DNA of 64,000 nucleotides from Paludibacteraceae bacterium (GTDB lineage: Bacteria; Bacteroidota; Bacteroidia; Bacteroidales; Paludibacteraceae): the NCBI GenBank assembly GCA_017467185.1, contig JAFTSS010000002.1:1-64000 (forward strand), read 5' to 3'. Under the pieces are notes generated by a model that ran no database searches, was not told the DNA's origin, and saw only the letters and a list, made by a program, of their open reading frames with translations. Positions 52,558-60,023 of the stretch are shown here, piece after piece. The translations under genes and the position numbers were made by a program. Each line of letters opens with the position of its first letter. The first letter of the stretch is position 1.

Positions 52558-52587
52558 CAAAGTTATAAAAAAATCTTCATCCCGCAA
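52558..52587 (-). promoter_or_regulatory. Promoter of the ncRNA
   Basis: Minus strand TTG (52585-52587), 19 bp, TAACTTTG (52558-52565): exact consensus. The spacer is the 3' half of the preceding gene's terminator. Confidence 0.75.
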
Positions 52588-52606
52588 TCGCAAAATGAAG
52601 ATTTTT
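52567..52606 (-). terminator. Terminator of the second AAA ATPase gene
   Basis: AAAAAATCTTCAT and ATGAAGATTTTTT pair around a 14-base loop. T-run on both strands; 35 bp past the stop at 52640. Confidence 0.75.
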
Positions 52607-52639
52607 TGTCTTTAACACTAATTTTTCAATGAATTATTT

Positions 52640-53782
52640 TCACAGCATTTTAAACTCTCTCTTTAGCCACTCTTTCAAGACTATATCAGAGATAACAATC
52701 TCCTTTTTCTCTATATCAATTAATTCTTTCTTTATTAAAGCACGTTTTACGATAGCTACATTTGAAGATGTACCCAAGTTATATTTTTCTAATACATTTT
52801 TTGTAGTAAATTCTTTTGAAACAGCATCAATTATAGCTCTTAAAAAATTCAATTGATACCCCGTAAGATTTTCGGTTTGTTTTTCAAATAGTGGCGTATT
52901 TTGGTCTAAAAGGTCCTGCCAAGCCTCTTCGAAATTTTCTTCTGTAGCAACTTCATCTGTATGAATCCAAACGAGCCAAGCCAATTGCTGAACGTATGAC
53001 GAATGGTTATCAACCTTTTGAGCTATTTTCTCAGCTAATGATGGCGAAATTGATTTATTCGTAGCATCAAATCGTGCACAAATATACTTCACCCAATCTT
53101 CTGTAGCAATTTTTTGCAAGTATAAAGCATCACCAAATTTATAAAAAGGCAAACTTCTACGCTCAAACAATTCATTCATCAAATGTTTTTTACTACCGAA
53201 AAGACAATATGAGACATTTTGCTGTAATTGCCAAACGGTGCGTAATCTTTTTTGGAATGTTTTTGAATCTGAAAACTCTGCTATTTGCTGAAATTCATCA
53301 ATACAAATAACAATTTTAATACCTTTCTCAGAGGCAATCTTTTCTGGCAATTGTAATATATCGGTTACATCTTCTGACTTTGTATTCAATTCCAATGAAA
53401 CCGAAAAATCAGTCATAGGATCTGTGCCTATCGAAAATTTAGGAGTTATGCGAGATAAAAATCTTTTGGCATTATCAATCCACTCTTCCAGTTTAGATGA
53501 CGTTTGGCGCAAAACAGCTGTTGCAAAAGCATCATAAAATTCTCTATCGCTACGACACGAAAATATATCCAAATAGACAATTTTCAAGTCGTCGGATTTA
53601 GCCAATTCGCACACTTTACGCACTAACGATGTTTTGCCTATACGACGAGGAGAGATAAGAATAGTGTTTATTCCTTGTTGAAAATTTAACAATAAACGAT
53701 TGGTCTCATTTTTTCTATCTGTGAAATTTTCACCCGACGTAGCAACACCAAAAATAAATGCTTTATTACTCTTATTTTGCAT
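52640..53782 (-). CDS. AAA-family ATPase (archaeal ATPase_2-like)
   Basis: A 380-residue cytoplasmic STAND/AAA-like ATPase of the type common in archaea and Bacteroidota. Walker A is ISPRRIGKTS (43-52), Walker B VICIDEFQQI (about 156-165), and YCLFGSKKHLM is the sensor stretch. The C-terminus holds a winged-helix-like region (TTKNVLEKYNLGTSSNVAIVKRALIKKELI). No nuclease part is visible. Its function is unknown; relatives are considered mobile or defence-linked ATPases. It has a strong consensus promoter at 53875-53906 and a leader rich in TTATTACTAATAA repeats. It is not related closely to the DUF4143 ATPase at 44-45 kb but shares the habit of repeats at the promoter. Confidence 0.83.
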   Translation of the reverse strand: MQNKSNKAFIFGVATSGENFTDRKNETNRLLLNFQQGINTILISPRRIGKTSLVRKVCELAKSDDLKIVYLDIFSCRSDREFYDAFATAVLRQTSSKLEEWIDNAKRFLSRITPKFSIGTDPMTDFSVSLELNTKSEDVTDILQLPEKIASEKGIKIVICIDEFQQIAEFSDSKTFQKRLRTVWQLQQNVSYCLFGSKKHLMNELFERRSLPFYKFGDALYLQKIATEDWVKYICARFDATNKSISPSLAEKIAQKVDNHSSYVQQLAWLVWIHTDEVATEENFEEAWQDLLDQNTPLFEKQTENLTGYQLNFLRAIIDAVSKEFTTKNVLEKYNLGTSSNVAIVKRALIKKELIDIEKKEIVISDIVLKEWLKREFKML

Positions 53783-53811
53783 ATTTAAATATCTGTATTA
53801 TAGAAATTAAC

Positions 53812-53866
53812 TTTAGTAATAAAGTTATTACTAATAAGTTTATTACTAATAATATTATTACAAATA
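53812..53866. repeat. TTATTACTAATAA repeats in the leader of the second AAA gene
   Basis: Two full TTATTACTAATAA units and flanking partial units (TAGTAATAAAG, TATTATTAC) between the -7 element and the start codon. Each unit is itself partly palindromic. Confidence 0.75.
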
Positions 53867-53874
53867 ATTCACTG

Positions 53875-53906
53875 CAAAGATAATGCTTTTATTTTAATTA
53901 CACAAA
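53875..53906 (-). promoter_or_regulatory. Promoter of the second AAA ATPase gene
   Basis: Minus strand TTTG (53903-53906), 20 bp, TATCTTTG (53875-53882). Confidence 0.8.
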
Positions 53907-53944
53907 CAAAAATTGTACTATCTTTATAATTTTATCAGTACAAA

Positions 53945-53985
53945 TAAAAAAATCTTCATTCGGCAAGTGCGGAATGAAGATGTTT
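53945..53985 (-). terminator. Terminator of the porW-like gene
   Basis: ATCTTCATTCGG and a near-inverse (CGGAATGAAGAT) with T7 following on the minus strand. Nearly the same stem as at 52,567. Confidence 0.7.
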
Positions 53986-54011
53986 TATAATATTATTTTC
54001 CTTGTTCCCTA

Positions 54012-56705
54012 CTACTTATTCCATTCTTTATACTCTTCCCAAGTCTTGCCCTGCTCTATTAGTTTCAAGTTTTCGTCTGAAATGATTATGCGTTCCACTT
54101 GGTCGAGAGTGATGCGACCTTGCAATGTTGGCTCGGCAAGCATAGTGCGCTCGTACCACTCGGTCTCTTCAAACGACTCTGTACCAACAGCAATATATGT
54201 TACTCCACCTACACTACGTTTAGCCAAATCATAGTCTTTAACCATAAATTTCGTGAAGTTGAACGCAGCCAAGTCATAGAGTAATGAATTGAGATTAACA
54301 TTCTCATTACGAGGTATGAGCAACAAATAGTGTGGTGTTTTCTTTTCAGATGAAAATGTTGCATTTTTCAACTCCTCGTCCACCATCTCTTCTTGTGCCA
54401 ATTCTTCACGCTTTTCGAGTATCGAGCCATGAGTTGAACCCTGTTGAGCCTCACGACCTTGACTCATCAATGCCAAAATGTCTTTACACATCGGCGTTAC
54501 ATCAGATTGTGGATATTTTTCTACTAGTTCTGTCAATGCTTGATAAAAAGGCTCTTCAGGTTGAGTTTTACCAATACTCAACGCATTGAGGAAAGCGAAC
54601 TTAGGCATTAACGAACTCATAGAATAATTCTTCGCCATATTATCATAATTGGCAAATACGGTATTGAAATTACCCTTACTATAAGCCAAATACGTATCTG
54701 CATATAGCGAATCTTGCAATGCCAACATCTCTTTTGTGCGCTCTAAATAATCGGGTTGCGACAAAACTGCGGCATACTTGCTTTCGGGATACTCTGTTAT
54801 AATTCGTTGACGATAAGCCTCTTGTTCATCTTTGTCGTCTAATTTACCGCAAATACGATAACTCGAATAATAGCCTTCTAATTCACGACTATCTTTTGCA
54901 AAACGACGTTGAAATTCTTGATATGTTTCGAGCGACATTGGCAAATCGTTCAATTTTTCGTCATATATCACAGCCATAGCATACAACGCATCGGCAATAG
55001 CCACATTTGATGCTGCAATATCGGCACTATCTTTTGGTATTTGCGCCAAATAATACTCTGGCGTATGATGCGCTGGCACACCTGGGTCGGACTGATCAGA
55101 CGAATCAGATTGATCTGACGAGTCGGACAAGTCGGACTGGTCAGACGAGTCAGAAAGATCATCCATCGCTGATGCTGTACTAACTTTATTTGCTCGACGC
55201 CAGTTGTCTTCCAACACACGTTTTCCCCATTTTTGTTTAAACTGTTGAGCACCTTGTGTTTTCAACTGTTGATTGTAGAAATACCAATCTTTCGCACCGC
55301 CTAACGTTGGCATTGACATACTTGGACGAGTAGATTCTTCAAATCCTTTTGTCTCAGCCTCTTTAGCCAAACGAGCAGCCTCTTCTTCCTCTTTTTTCAC
55401 CTCTTCTATTATTTTTTCTACAATTTTCAACTGCTCCTCTTCTGTCAAAGTTGATAGATGCTGAAGGCTATCTTGCAATTCCACAGTATTGTAATTCACT
55501 GCCAACTCACCCAACGCCTCACCCAATTTCATCACACGTTTATAATCGGGATGTTCGGCATTCAAAATACCTGATGCCTCTTGATAACATGGGTGTGCAT
55601 CAATATACTCTTTTTGCGAATAATACAAATCGCCCAACGTAATCAACACAGCCGCTTTCTCTACACCCCCACGCGTACTCTCCTCAATAGCGGTCTTATA
55701 CGCCTCTATTGCTTCTGCTGTGTCTTTATGATTTAGATATATATTACCAACAACTGTATAGATTTGATCTTTATAATCTTTGTTATTGTAATTCTTAGCC
55801 ATACGTTTCAACTTCTTCACATTCTTTTGCCACGACTCATCATTACATTGCAACATCATCAATCGAGCATTGAATTCCATCGAATAAGTTTGCGACTGAC
55901 GCACTGCCAACTTAAAACTTTCGGTAGCTTTATCTACCTGATTTTGTTCGAGATAAAGTTGTCCGAGCAGGTAATTAAATCGAGAAGAAAGGTATTTATT
56001 ATTCTCTTTTTTCGTAGCCAACTGCAAATATGGTATAGCCTCTTTATAGTTTTTGTCTTTCATCAACAAAAAGGCTTTGACTTCGGCATAGTCCGCATTC
56101 AATCTTTTCACAACATCGTTCTCTTTTATTTGGTCAAACACCTGCCAAGCTTCATACACCCAATCCATTTCGCCGTATGCACGAGCTTGCCAAATGCGAG
56201 CCTCGCAAACAATCTCAGGGTCAGATGGGTAATGGCGTTGAATATAGCCAAACGTAGATGCTGCACCCAAGAAATCGCCCTTATGCAGTTCGGCTTTACC
56301 TAACAAAATCCACGCCTCTTTTACTCCATGAACAAACTCCTCTTGATTGTAAAAATATTGATATTTAGGCTCTTTCCATTTATCTTTATTGCGCTTTGGC
56401 TTTTTTGTAATCGAATGTTTTTTTATCGCTTTTCGGCATTTTTCTATCGTACGCTCCATTTGCGATGTTGCTACAGTCTGATTTTCCTTGTAACTAATTG
56501 GATACATCTCTATCAACTGCGTAAAATCATCTTTAGCACTTTTATTTATCTCTTTTTGTCCCTCAATATAAGCATTTTCAGCATTAAAACCAACATTGTA
56601 ATTAGTACACATCTGATGATATGCACGCGAAGCTTTGGTATTCTTTTGCGTAGAACACCCTGTGATTATCAATAAAATAACGAATATATATAGTAACTTT
56701 TTCAT
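54012..56705 (-). CDS. porW: PorW/SprE-like TPR lipoprotein of type IX secretion
   Basis: An 897-residue lipoprotein (lipobox IITGC, cysteine at 17) followed by YNVGFNAENAYIEGQKEI, the N-terminal hallmark of SprE/PorW. Residues 130-420 are tetratricopeptide repeats (WILLGKAELHKGDFLGAAST, YLLGQLYLEQNQVDKATESF, VGNIYLNHKDTAEAIEAYKT); more TPR-like helices lie at 560-760, and the C-terminus has YLLLIPRNENVNLNSLLYDLAAFN. SprE/PorW is needed for T9SS function and links the PorK/N ring to the translocon. A tract of about 24 residues (SDSSDQSDLSDSSDQSD and neighbours, near residue 520) is encoded by 9-bp repeats. Three 32-bp repeats lie upstream of the start. PorX and T9SS cargo are nearby. Confidence 0.88.
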   Translation of the reverse strand: MKKLLYIFVILLIITGCSTQKNTKASRAYHQMCTNYNVGFNAENAYIEGQKEINKSAKDDFTQLIEMYPISYKENQTVATSQMERTIEKCRKAIKKHSITKKPKRNKDKWKEPKYQYFYNQEEFVHGVKEAWILLGKAELHKGDFLGAASTFGYIQRHYPSDPEIVCEARIWQARAYGEMDWVYEAWQVFDQIKENDVVKRLNADYAEVKAFLLMKDKNYKEAIPYLQLATKKENNKYLSSRFNYLLGQLYLEQNQVDKATESFKLAVRQSQTYSMEFNARLMMLQCNDESWQKNVKKLKRMAKNYNNKDYKDQIYTVVGNIYLNHKDTAEAIEAYKTAIEESTRGGVEKAAVLITLGDLYYSQKEYIDAHPCYQEASGILNAEHPDYKRVMKLGEALGELAVNYNTVELQDSLQHLSTLTEEEQLKIVEKIIEEVKKEEEEAARLAKEAETKGFEESTRPSMSMPTLGGAKDWYFYNQQLKTQGAQQFKQKWGKRVLEDNWRRANKVSTASAMDDLSDSSDQSDLSDSSDQSDSSDQSDPGVPAHHTPEYYLAQIPKDSADIAASNVAIADALYAMAVIYDEKLNDLPMSLETYQEFQRRFAKDSRELEGYYSSYRICGKLDDKDEQEAYRQRIITEYPESKYAAVLSQPDYLERTKEMLALQDSLYADTYLAYSKGNFNTVFANYDNMAKNYSMSSLMPKFAFLNALSIGKTQPEEPFYQALTELVEKYPQSDVTPMCKDILALMSQGREAQQGSTHGSILEKREELAQEEMVDEELKNATFSSEKKTPHYLLLIPRNENVNLNSLLYDLAAFNFTKFMVKDYDLAKRSVGGVTYIAVGTESFEETEWYERTMLAEPTLQGRITLDQVERIIISDENLKLIEQGKTWEEYKEWNK
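55087..55164. repeat. 9-bp tandem repeat inside the porW-like gene
   Basis: About eight TCGGACTGA/TCAGACGAG/TCAGATTGA units, encoding an acidic SDQSDxSDx linker. Unlike other arrays in the window the period is 9, which keeps the frame at any copy number. Confidence 0.85.
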
Positions 56706-56774
56706 CTTTTTATTAACGTGAAATATATGCTTTTATTATAACCTACAAATTTACATTTTTTTTTCGATATAAGC

Positions 56775-56870
56775 AAAAAGTCATCCTTAAAAGTGCGATT
56801 TTTTACAAAAAGTCCGCCTTAAAAGTGTAAAATTTCACAGAAAGTCGTCCTTAAAAATGTAACTTTTATT
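56775..56870. repeat. Three 32-bp direct repeats upstream of the porW-like gene
   Basis: Units start at 56775, 56807 and 56839 (exactly 32 bp apart), each with AAAAGTC-n2-CCTTAAAA and GTG or ATG about 16 bp in. They lie 70-165 bp upstream of the porW ATG. The rest of the 417-bp gap up to 57,122 holds the convergently unrelated promoter of the M16 gene and A/T-rich sequence. Confidence 0.85.
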
Positions 56871-57043
56871 GATTATCAGCCTATTAAACAACAAGCCTCG
56901 AGAACACCAAATTCTCGAAGCATGTTTCTCACTCTCCCACCTACTCTTTACTCACTACCTACTACTCCCTACCATTAACATATTATAAACATAGTATAAA
57001 CACACCTTCAAATAATCCAAAAACTATTTAAACACAATTTTTC

Positions 57044-57077
57044 AAATTTCAAATTTCAAATATAATTTGTAACTTTG
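57044..57077 (+). promoter_or_regulatory. Promoter of the M16 peptidase gene
   Basis: TAACTTTG at 57070-57077, preceded by three TTTCAAA heptamers (57,045-57,065) in place of a clear -33. Similar to the C1B peptidase promoter. Confidence 0.6.
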
Positions 57078-57122
57078 CATCTCTATATACTAATCACTAC
57101 ACTCTAATCACTATACACTCCA

Positions 57123-58361
57123 ATGTCTTACAATATTCACACTCTCTCAAATGGCATTCGTGTATTGCATCTGCCTGATGCAATGCCTATTAGCTATGTA
57201 GGTGTAGCTGTCGATGCAGGTACTCGCGACGAGCTTCTCAACGAAAGTGGAATGGCTCATTTTGTCGAGCATCTACTTTTCAAAGGCACAAAACACCGCC
57301 GATCTTGGCACATAATCAATCGACTCGAGAGTGTTGGCGGACAACTTGACGCATATACCACAAAGGAAGAAACTTACATATATGCCACTGTACCAAACGA
57401 ATACACCGATCGCGCATTGGAGTTATTGGCTGATGTAGTATTAAATTCCACTTTTCCTGAATCGGAATTAGAAAAGGAACGTGATGTAGTGCTTGACGAA
57501 ATCCAAAGTTACAACGATTCTCCATCCGAACTCATCTACGACGAATTCGAAGAACTACTATTCCCTCACGACCCAATCGGACGCAATATTCTTGGCACAG
57601 AACAAAGTCTCGAATCGTTCACATCCGAACGTGTGCAACAATTCGTGCGTCGCAACTATACCCCCGACCGAATGGTTGTTTTTGCTATGGGCAATATAAA
57701 ATTCGATTGGCTCATCAAACGCATTGAAAAATACTTTCACAATGCACAATGCACAATGCACAATTCACAATTAAAAAGTATTTCTCGACAATTGCCAAAA
57801 TCCTATATTCCTGTCCATCGTACTACTCCTCGCGACACTTATCAAGCCCATTGCATAATTGGCAATCGCACTATCAGTATGACTTCACCCGAACGTCTTA
57901 CTATGCTACTGCTCAACAACATACTCGGCGGTCCTAATATGAGTTCTCGCCTCAACCTTGCCCTTCGCGAGCGCAATGGACTCTGTTATACTATCGAAAG
58001 TAATCTAACTAATTATACAGATACTGGTGTATGGAATATCTACTTTGGTTGCGACCCTCGCAATCTCGCTAAAGCTCAACGTTTATGTATGCAACAACTC
58101 GAATTGCTTTGTAGCACACCGCTAAACGACAATCAATTATCTATAGCCAAGCGCCAACTACGAGGGCAAGTGCTTATCGGCAATCAAAACAAAGAAAATT
58201 TAATTCTCGGACTCAGCAAAGCCTACCTCCACGGCCTCGAACTAAAACCCGACAGCGAGCATTTCCAATTCATCGACTCACTTACACCTTCCGACCTACA
58301 ATCGCTCGCACAACGCACTTTCAACCCCGACCAACTAAGTACACTCATCTACACTGAATAA
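57123..58361 (+). CDS. M16 family zinc peptidase with in-frame heptamer insertion
   Basis: A 412-residue insulinase/mitochondrial-processing-peptidase-like metallopeptidase. The inverted zinc motif HxxEH is present: H46, E49 and H50 in AHFVEHLLFKGT, with the third ligand expected in DVVLDEIQSYNDSP (E near 126). The C-terminal half is the second M16 domain (LLLNNILGGPNMSSRLNLALRE). No signal peptide is seen, so it is probably cytoplasmic. Between the two domains, NAQCTMHNSQL is encoded by five 7-bp units (57,738-57,772) placed in frame. Followed by an O-methyltransferase gene after a MITE-like element. Confidence 0.92.
   Translation: MSYNIHTLSNGIRVLHLPDAMPISYVGVAVDAGTRDELLNESGMAHFVEHLLFKGTKHRRSWHIINRLESVGGQLDAYTTKEETYIYATVPNEYTDRALELLADVVLNSTFPESELEKERDVVLDEIQSYNDSPSELIYDEFEELLFPHDPIGRNILGTEQSLESFTSERVQQFVRRNYTPDRMVVFAMGNIKFDWLIKRIEKYFHNAQCTMHNSQLKSISRQLPKSYIPVHRTTPRDTYQAHCIIGNRTISMTSPERLTMLLLNNILGGPNMSSRLNLALRERNGLCYTIESNLTNYTDTGVWNIYFGCDPRNLAKAQRLCMQQLELLCSTPLNDNQLSIAKRQLRGQVLIGNQNKENLILGLSKAYLHGLELKPDSEHFQFIDSLTPSDLQSLAQRTFNPDQLSTLIYTE
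57738..57772. repeat. Five heptamers inside the M16 peptidase gene
   Basis: CACAATG three times, then CACAATT twice: 35 bp, in the inter-domain linker. The same unit type ends glgA and lies upstream of porX. Confidence 0.85.
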
Positions 58362-58373
58362 TTTTTTGAACAT

Positions 58374-58599
58374 AAGTACATAATTTGTTTCTAACAAAAG
58401 TACAAAATATATTTATTGGATAAAATGGTTTAGTTGTTTTATTTAGTTCCTGTTGGCAAATATTGTTTTTTAAGTACATGCCCTAAATCATATTATAAGG
58501 ATAAATAATCAAACTTGTACTTAAAAAAATAGATTATCCCGATAAAAAAAATAACATACAGATTATAATTTATAAGCTAGTAAATTATATTATGTACTT
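58374..58599 (+). mobile_element. MITE-like element, copy 2
   Basis: Begins AAGTACATAAT and ends with the inverse ATTATGTACTT. An inner AAGTACA at 58,401 aligns with the end of copy 1 (42,345-42,509, opposite strand). Shared blocks include GATAAAATGGTTT and ACAGATTATAATTT. No reading frame. Fills the gap between the M16 and O-methyltransferase genes. Confidence 0.7.
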
Positions 58600-58624
58600 G
58601 TGTTAAAAACTCAACAAAGAAAAA

Positions 58625-59314
58625 ATGAAACTCTCACAAGCTGAAAAATACGCACAAGACCCTAACCGTCAGATTGACGAATATATCGAGCAACACTCTG
58701 AACGTCAGCCCGAATATCTCGACAATGTAGTGCGCGAAACTCATCTACAAATGATAAATCCGCGTATGATGTCGGGACATTTGCAAGGCCGCATACTCAA
58801 ACTCATCGTCGAAATGACTCATGCTCGTCGTATCATCGAGCTTGGCACTTACTCTGGCTATTCGGCTCTCTGTATGGCAGAAGGACTACCCGCTGATGGT
58901 GAGCTACATACAATCGAAATCGACGACGAGCTCGAAGACTTCATCCTCGAACAACTCAAATCAGCCCCTCACGGAAAAAAAATACACCTGCACATTGGCA
59001 ATGCCGTTGACATCATACCCCAAATCGAAGGATCATTCGACCTCGCATTTATCGATGCCGACAAACGTCTCTATCAACAATATTACGACATGCTCCTTCC
59101 TCGCATGAACCCAGGTGGCATAATTCTTGCCGATAACACACTTTGGGATGGCAAAGTACTTATCGACACCCCAGCCCACAACGACCACCAAACCATCGCA
59201 ATCAAAGCCTTTAACGACTTTATAGCCAACGACTCACGAGTCGAAAAAGTAATATTACCATTGCGCGATGGACTAACACTAATAAGAATGAGGAATGTGG
59301 AATGTGAAATGTGA
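58625..59314 (+). CDS. Class I SAM-dependent O-methyltransferase
   Basis: A 229-residue cytoplasmic methyltransferase of the catechol/caffeoyl-CoA type (PF01596). The SAM site is RIIELGTYSGYSALCMAEG (about 72-90); SFDLAFIDADKRLYQQYYD and GGIILADNTLWDGKV carry the metal-binding aspartates. Substrate unknown. The final residues (MRNVECEM) are encoded by the start of a long heptamer array that also provides the stop, so the ancestral C-terminus is probably TLIR. Downstream lies a thioesterase gene. Confidence 0.9.
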   Translation: MKLSQAEKYAQDPNRQIDEYIEQHSERQPEYLDNVVRETHLQMINPRMMSGHLQGRILKLIVEMTHARRIIELGTYSGYSALCMAEGLPADGELHTIEIDDELEDFILEQLKSAPHGKKIHLHIGNAVDIIPQIEGSFDLAFIDADKRLYQQYYDMLLPRMNPGGIILADNTLWDGKVLIDTPAHNDHQTIAIKAFNDFIANDSRVEKVILPLRDGLTLIRMRNVECEM

Positions 59315-59420
59315 AATGTGGAATGAGGAATGAGAAATGAGGAATGAGAAATGTGGAATGAGGAATTGAGAATTGAGATTGAGGACCAAAGGTCTTTGAG
59401 CCTTTGGCAATAAAATTGAA
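59288..59420. repeat. Composite heptamer array with CCAAAGGTCTTTGAGCCTTTGG centre
   Basis: About twelve GAGGAAT/GAGAAAT/GTGGAAT units, then a centre starting CCAAAGGTCTTTGAGCC (59386-59407, itself an imperfect palindrome), then AAATTGA-type units. Confidence 0.85.
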
Positions 59421-59541
59421 AATTAAACATAATCCCGACAGGTTTGTCATTCTTCTGCTGAGATACGTCGCAGACGTAGCAAAGCATATACAAAGAATAA
59501 AATTATGTTCTTATGTCATTCTGTCTAAAAAAATAAAAACT

Positions 59542-59943
59542 ATGTTATACTCTCTAGAATTTCGCGTACGCGACTACGAATGCGACCTACAAGGAATCGT
59601 AAATAACGCTAATTATCAGCACTATTACGAGCACACTCGACACGAATTTCTCATCGAAAACAACATAAGTTTTGCCGCTCTACACGAGCAGCAAATCGAC
59701 TTTGTCGTAGCCCGTGTCGAAATGTCATACAAATACCCACTTCGTTCGGGCGACACTTTTGTCAGCGAACTCGACTTTCGTCAAGAAGGCATAAAATACG
59801 TATTCATTCAAAAAATCTACCGCCTACCTGATCGCAAACTCTGCAACATCGGACGTTTCGACTGCGTTTGCCTTGATCATGGACGACTAAAACACTGCGA
59901 ACTCCTCGACGATTTCATTCAAAAAATCACTGCCGAAAAATAA
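59542..59943 (+). CDS. Acyl-CoA thioesterase (4HBT hotdog family)
   Basis: A 133-residue hotdog-fold thioesterase of the YbgC/4-hydroxybenzoyl-CoA type. The active-site region reads RDYECDLQGIVNNANYQHYYEHTRHEF, given here by its core DLQGIVNNANY; the catalytic aspartate is usually in DxDxxGHVN, so D14 (ECDLQG) is expected to act. The ATG at 59542 is selected because it gives the conserved N-terminus; the open frame upstream is repeat-derived. It lies between the O-methyltransferase and sppA genes with arrays on both sides. Substrate unknown. Confidence 0.87.
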   Translation: MLYSLEFRVRDYECDLQGIVNNANYQHYYEHTRHEFLIENNISFAALHEQQIDFVVARVEMSYKYPLRSGDTFVSELDFRQEGIKYVFIQKIYRLPDRKLCNIGRFDCVCLDHGRLKHCELLDDFIQKITAEK

Positions 59944-59952
59944 CACAAGGGG

Positions 59953-60003
59953 CTCGTGTCTCGCATCTCGTATCTCACATCTCGTGTCTCACATCTCGTG
60001 TCT
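59953..60003. repeat. Heptamer array (TCGTGTC)
   Basis: About seven units (TCGTGTC, TCGCATC, TCGTATC, TCACATC) upstream of sppA. Same unit type as the insert in aguA. Confidence 0.85.
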
Positions 60004-60023
60004 AATTACTAAACATCTAAAAT

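Noticed and set aside
52338..52568. A 76-codon plus-strand gene
   Set aside because: It is antisense to the probable ncRNA, crosses the palindrome, and has no promoter.
53812..53866. Riboswitch in the leader of the second AAA gene
   Set aside because: The leader is a low-complexity TTATTACTAATAA repeat without any known aptamer signature.
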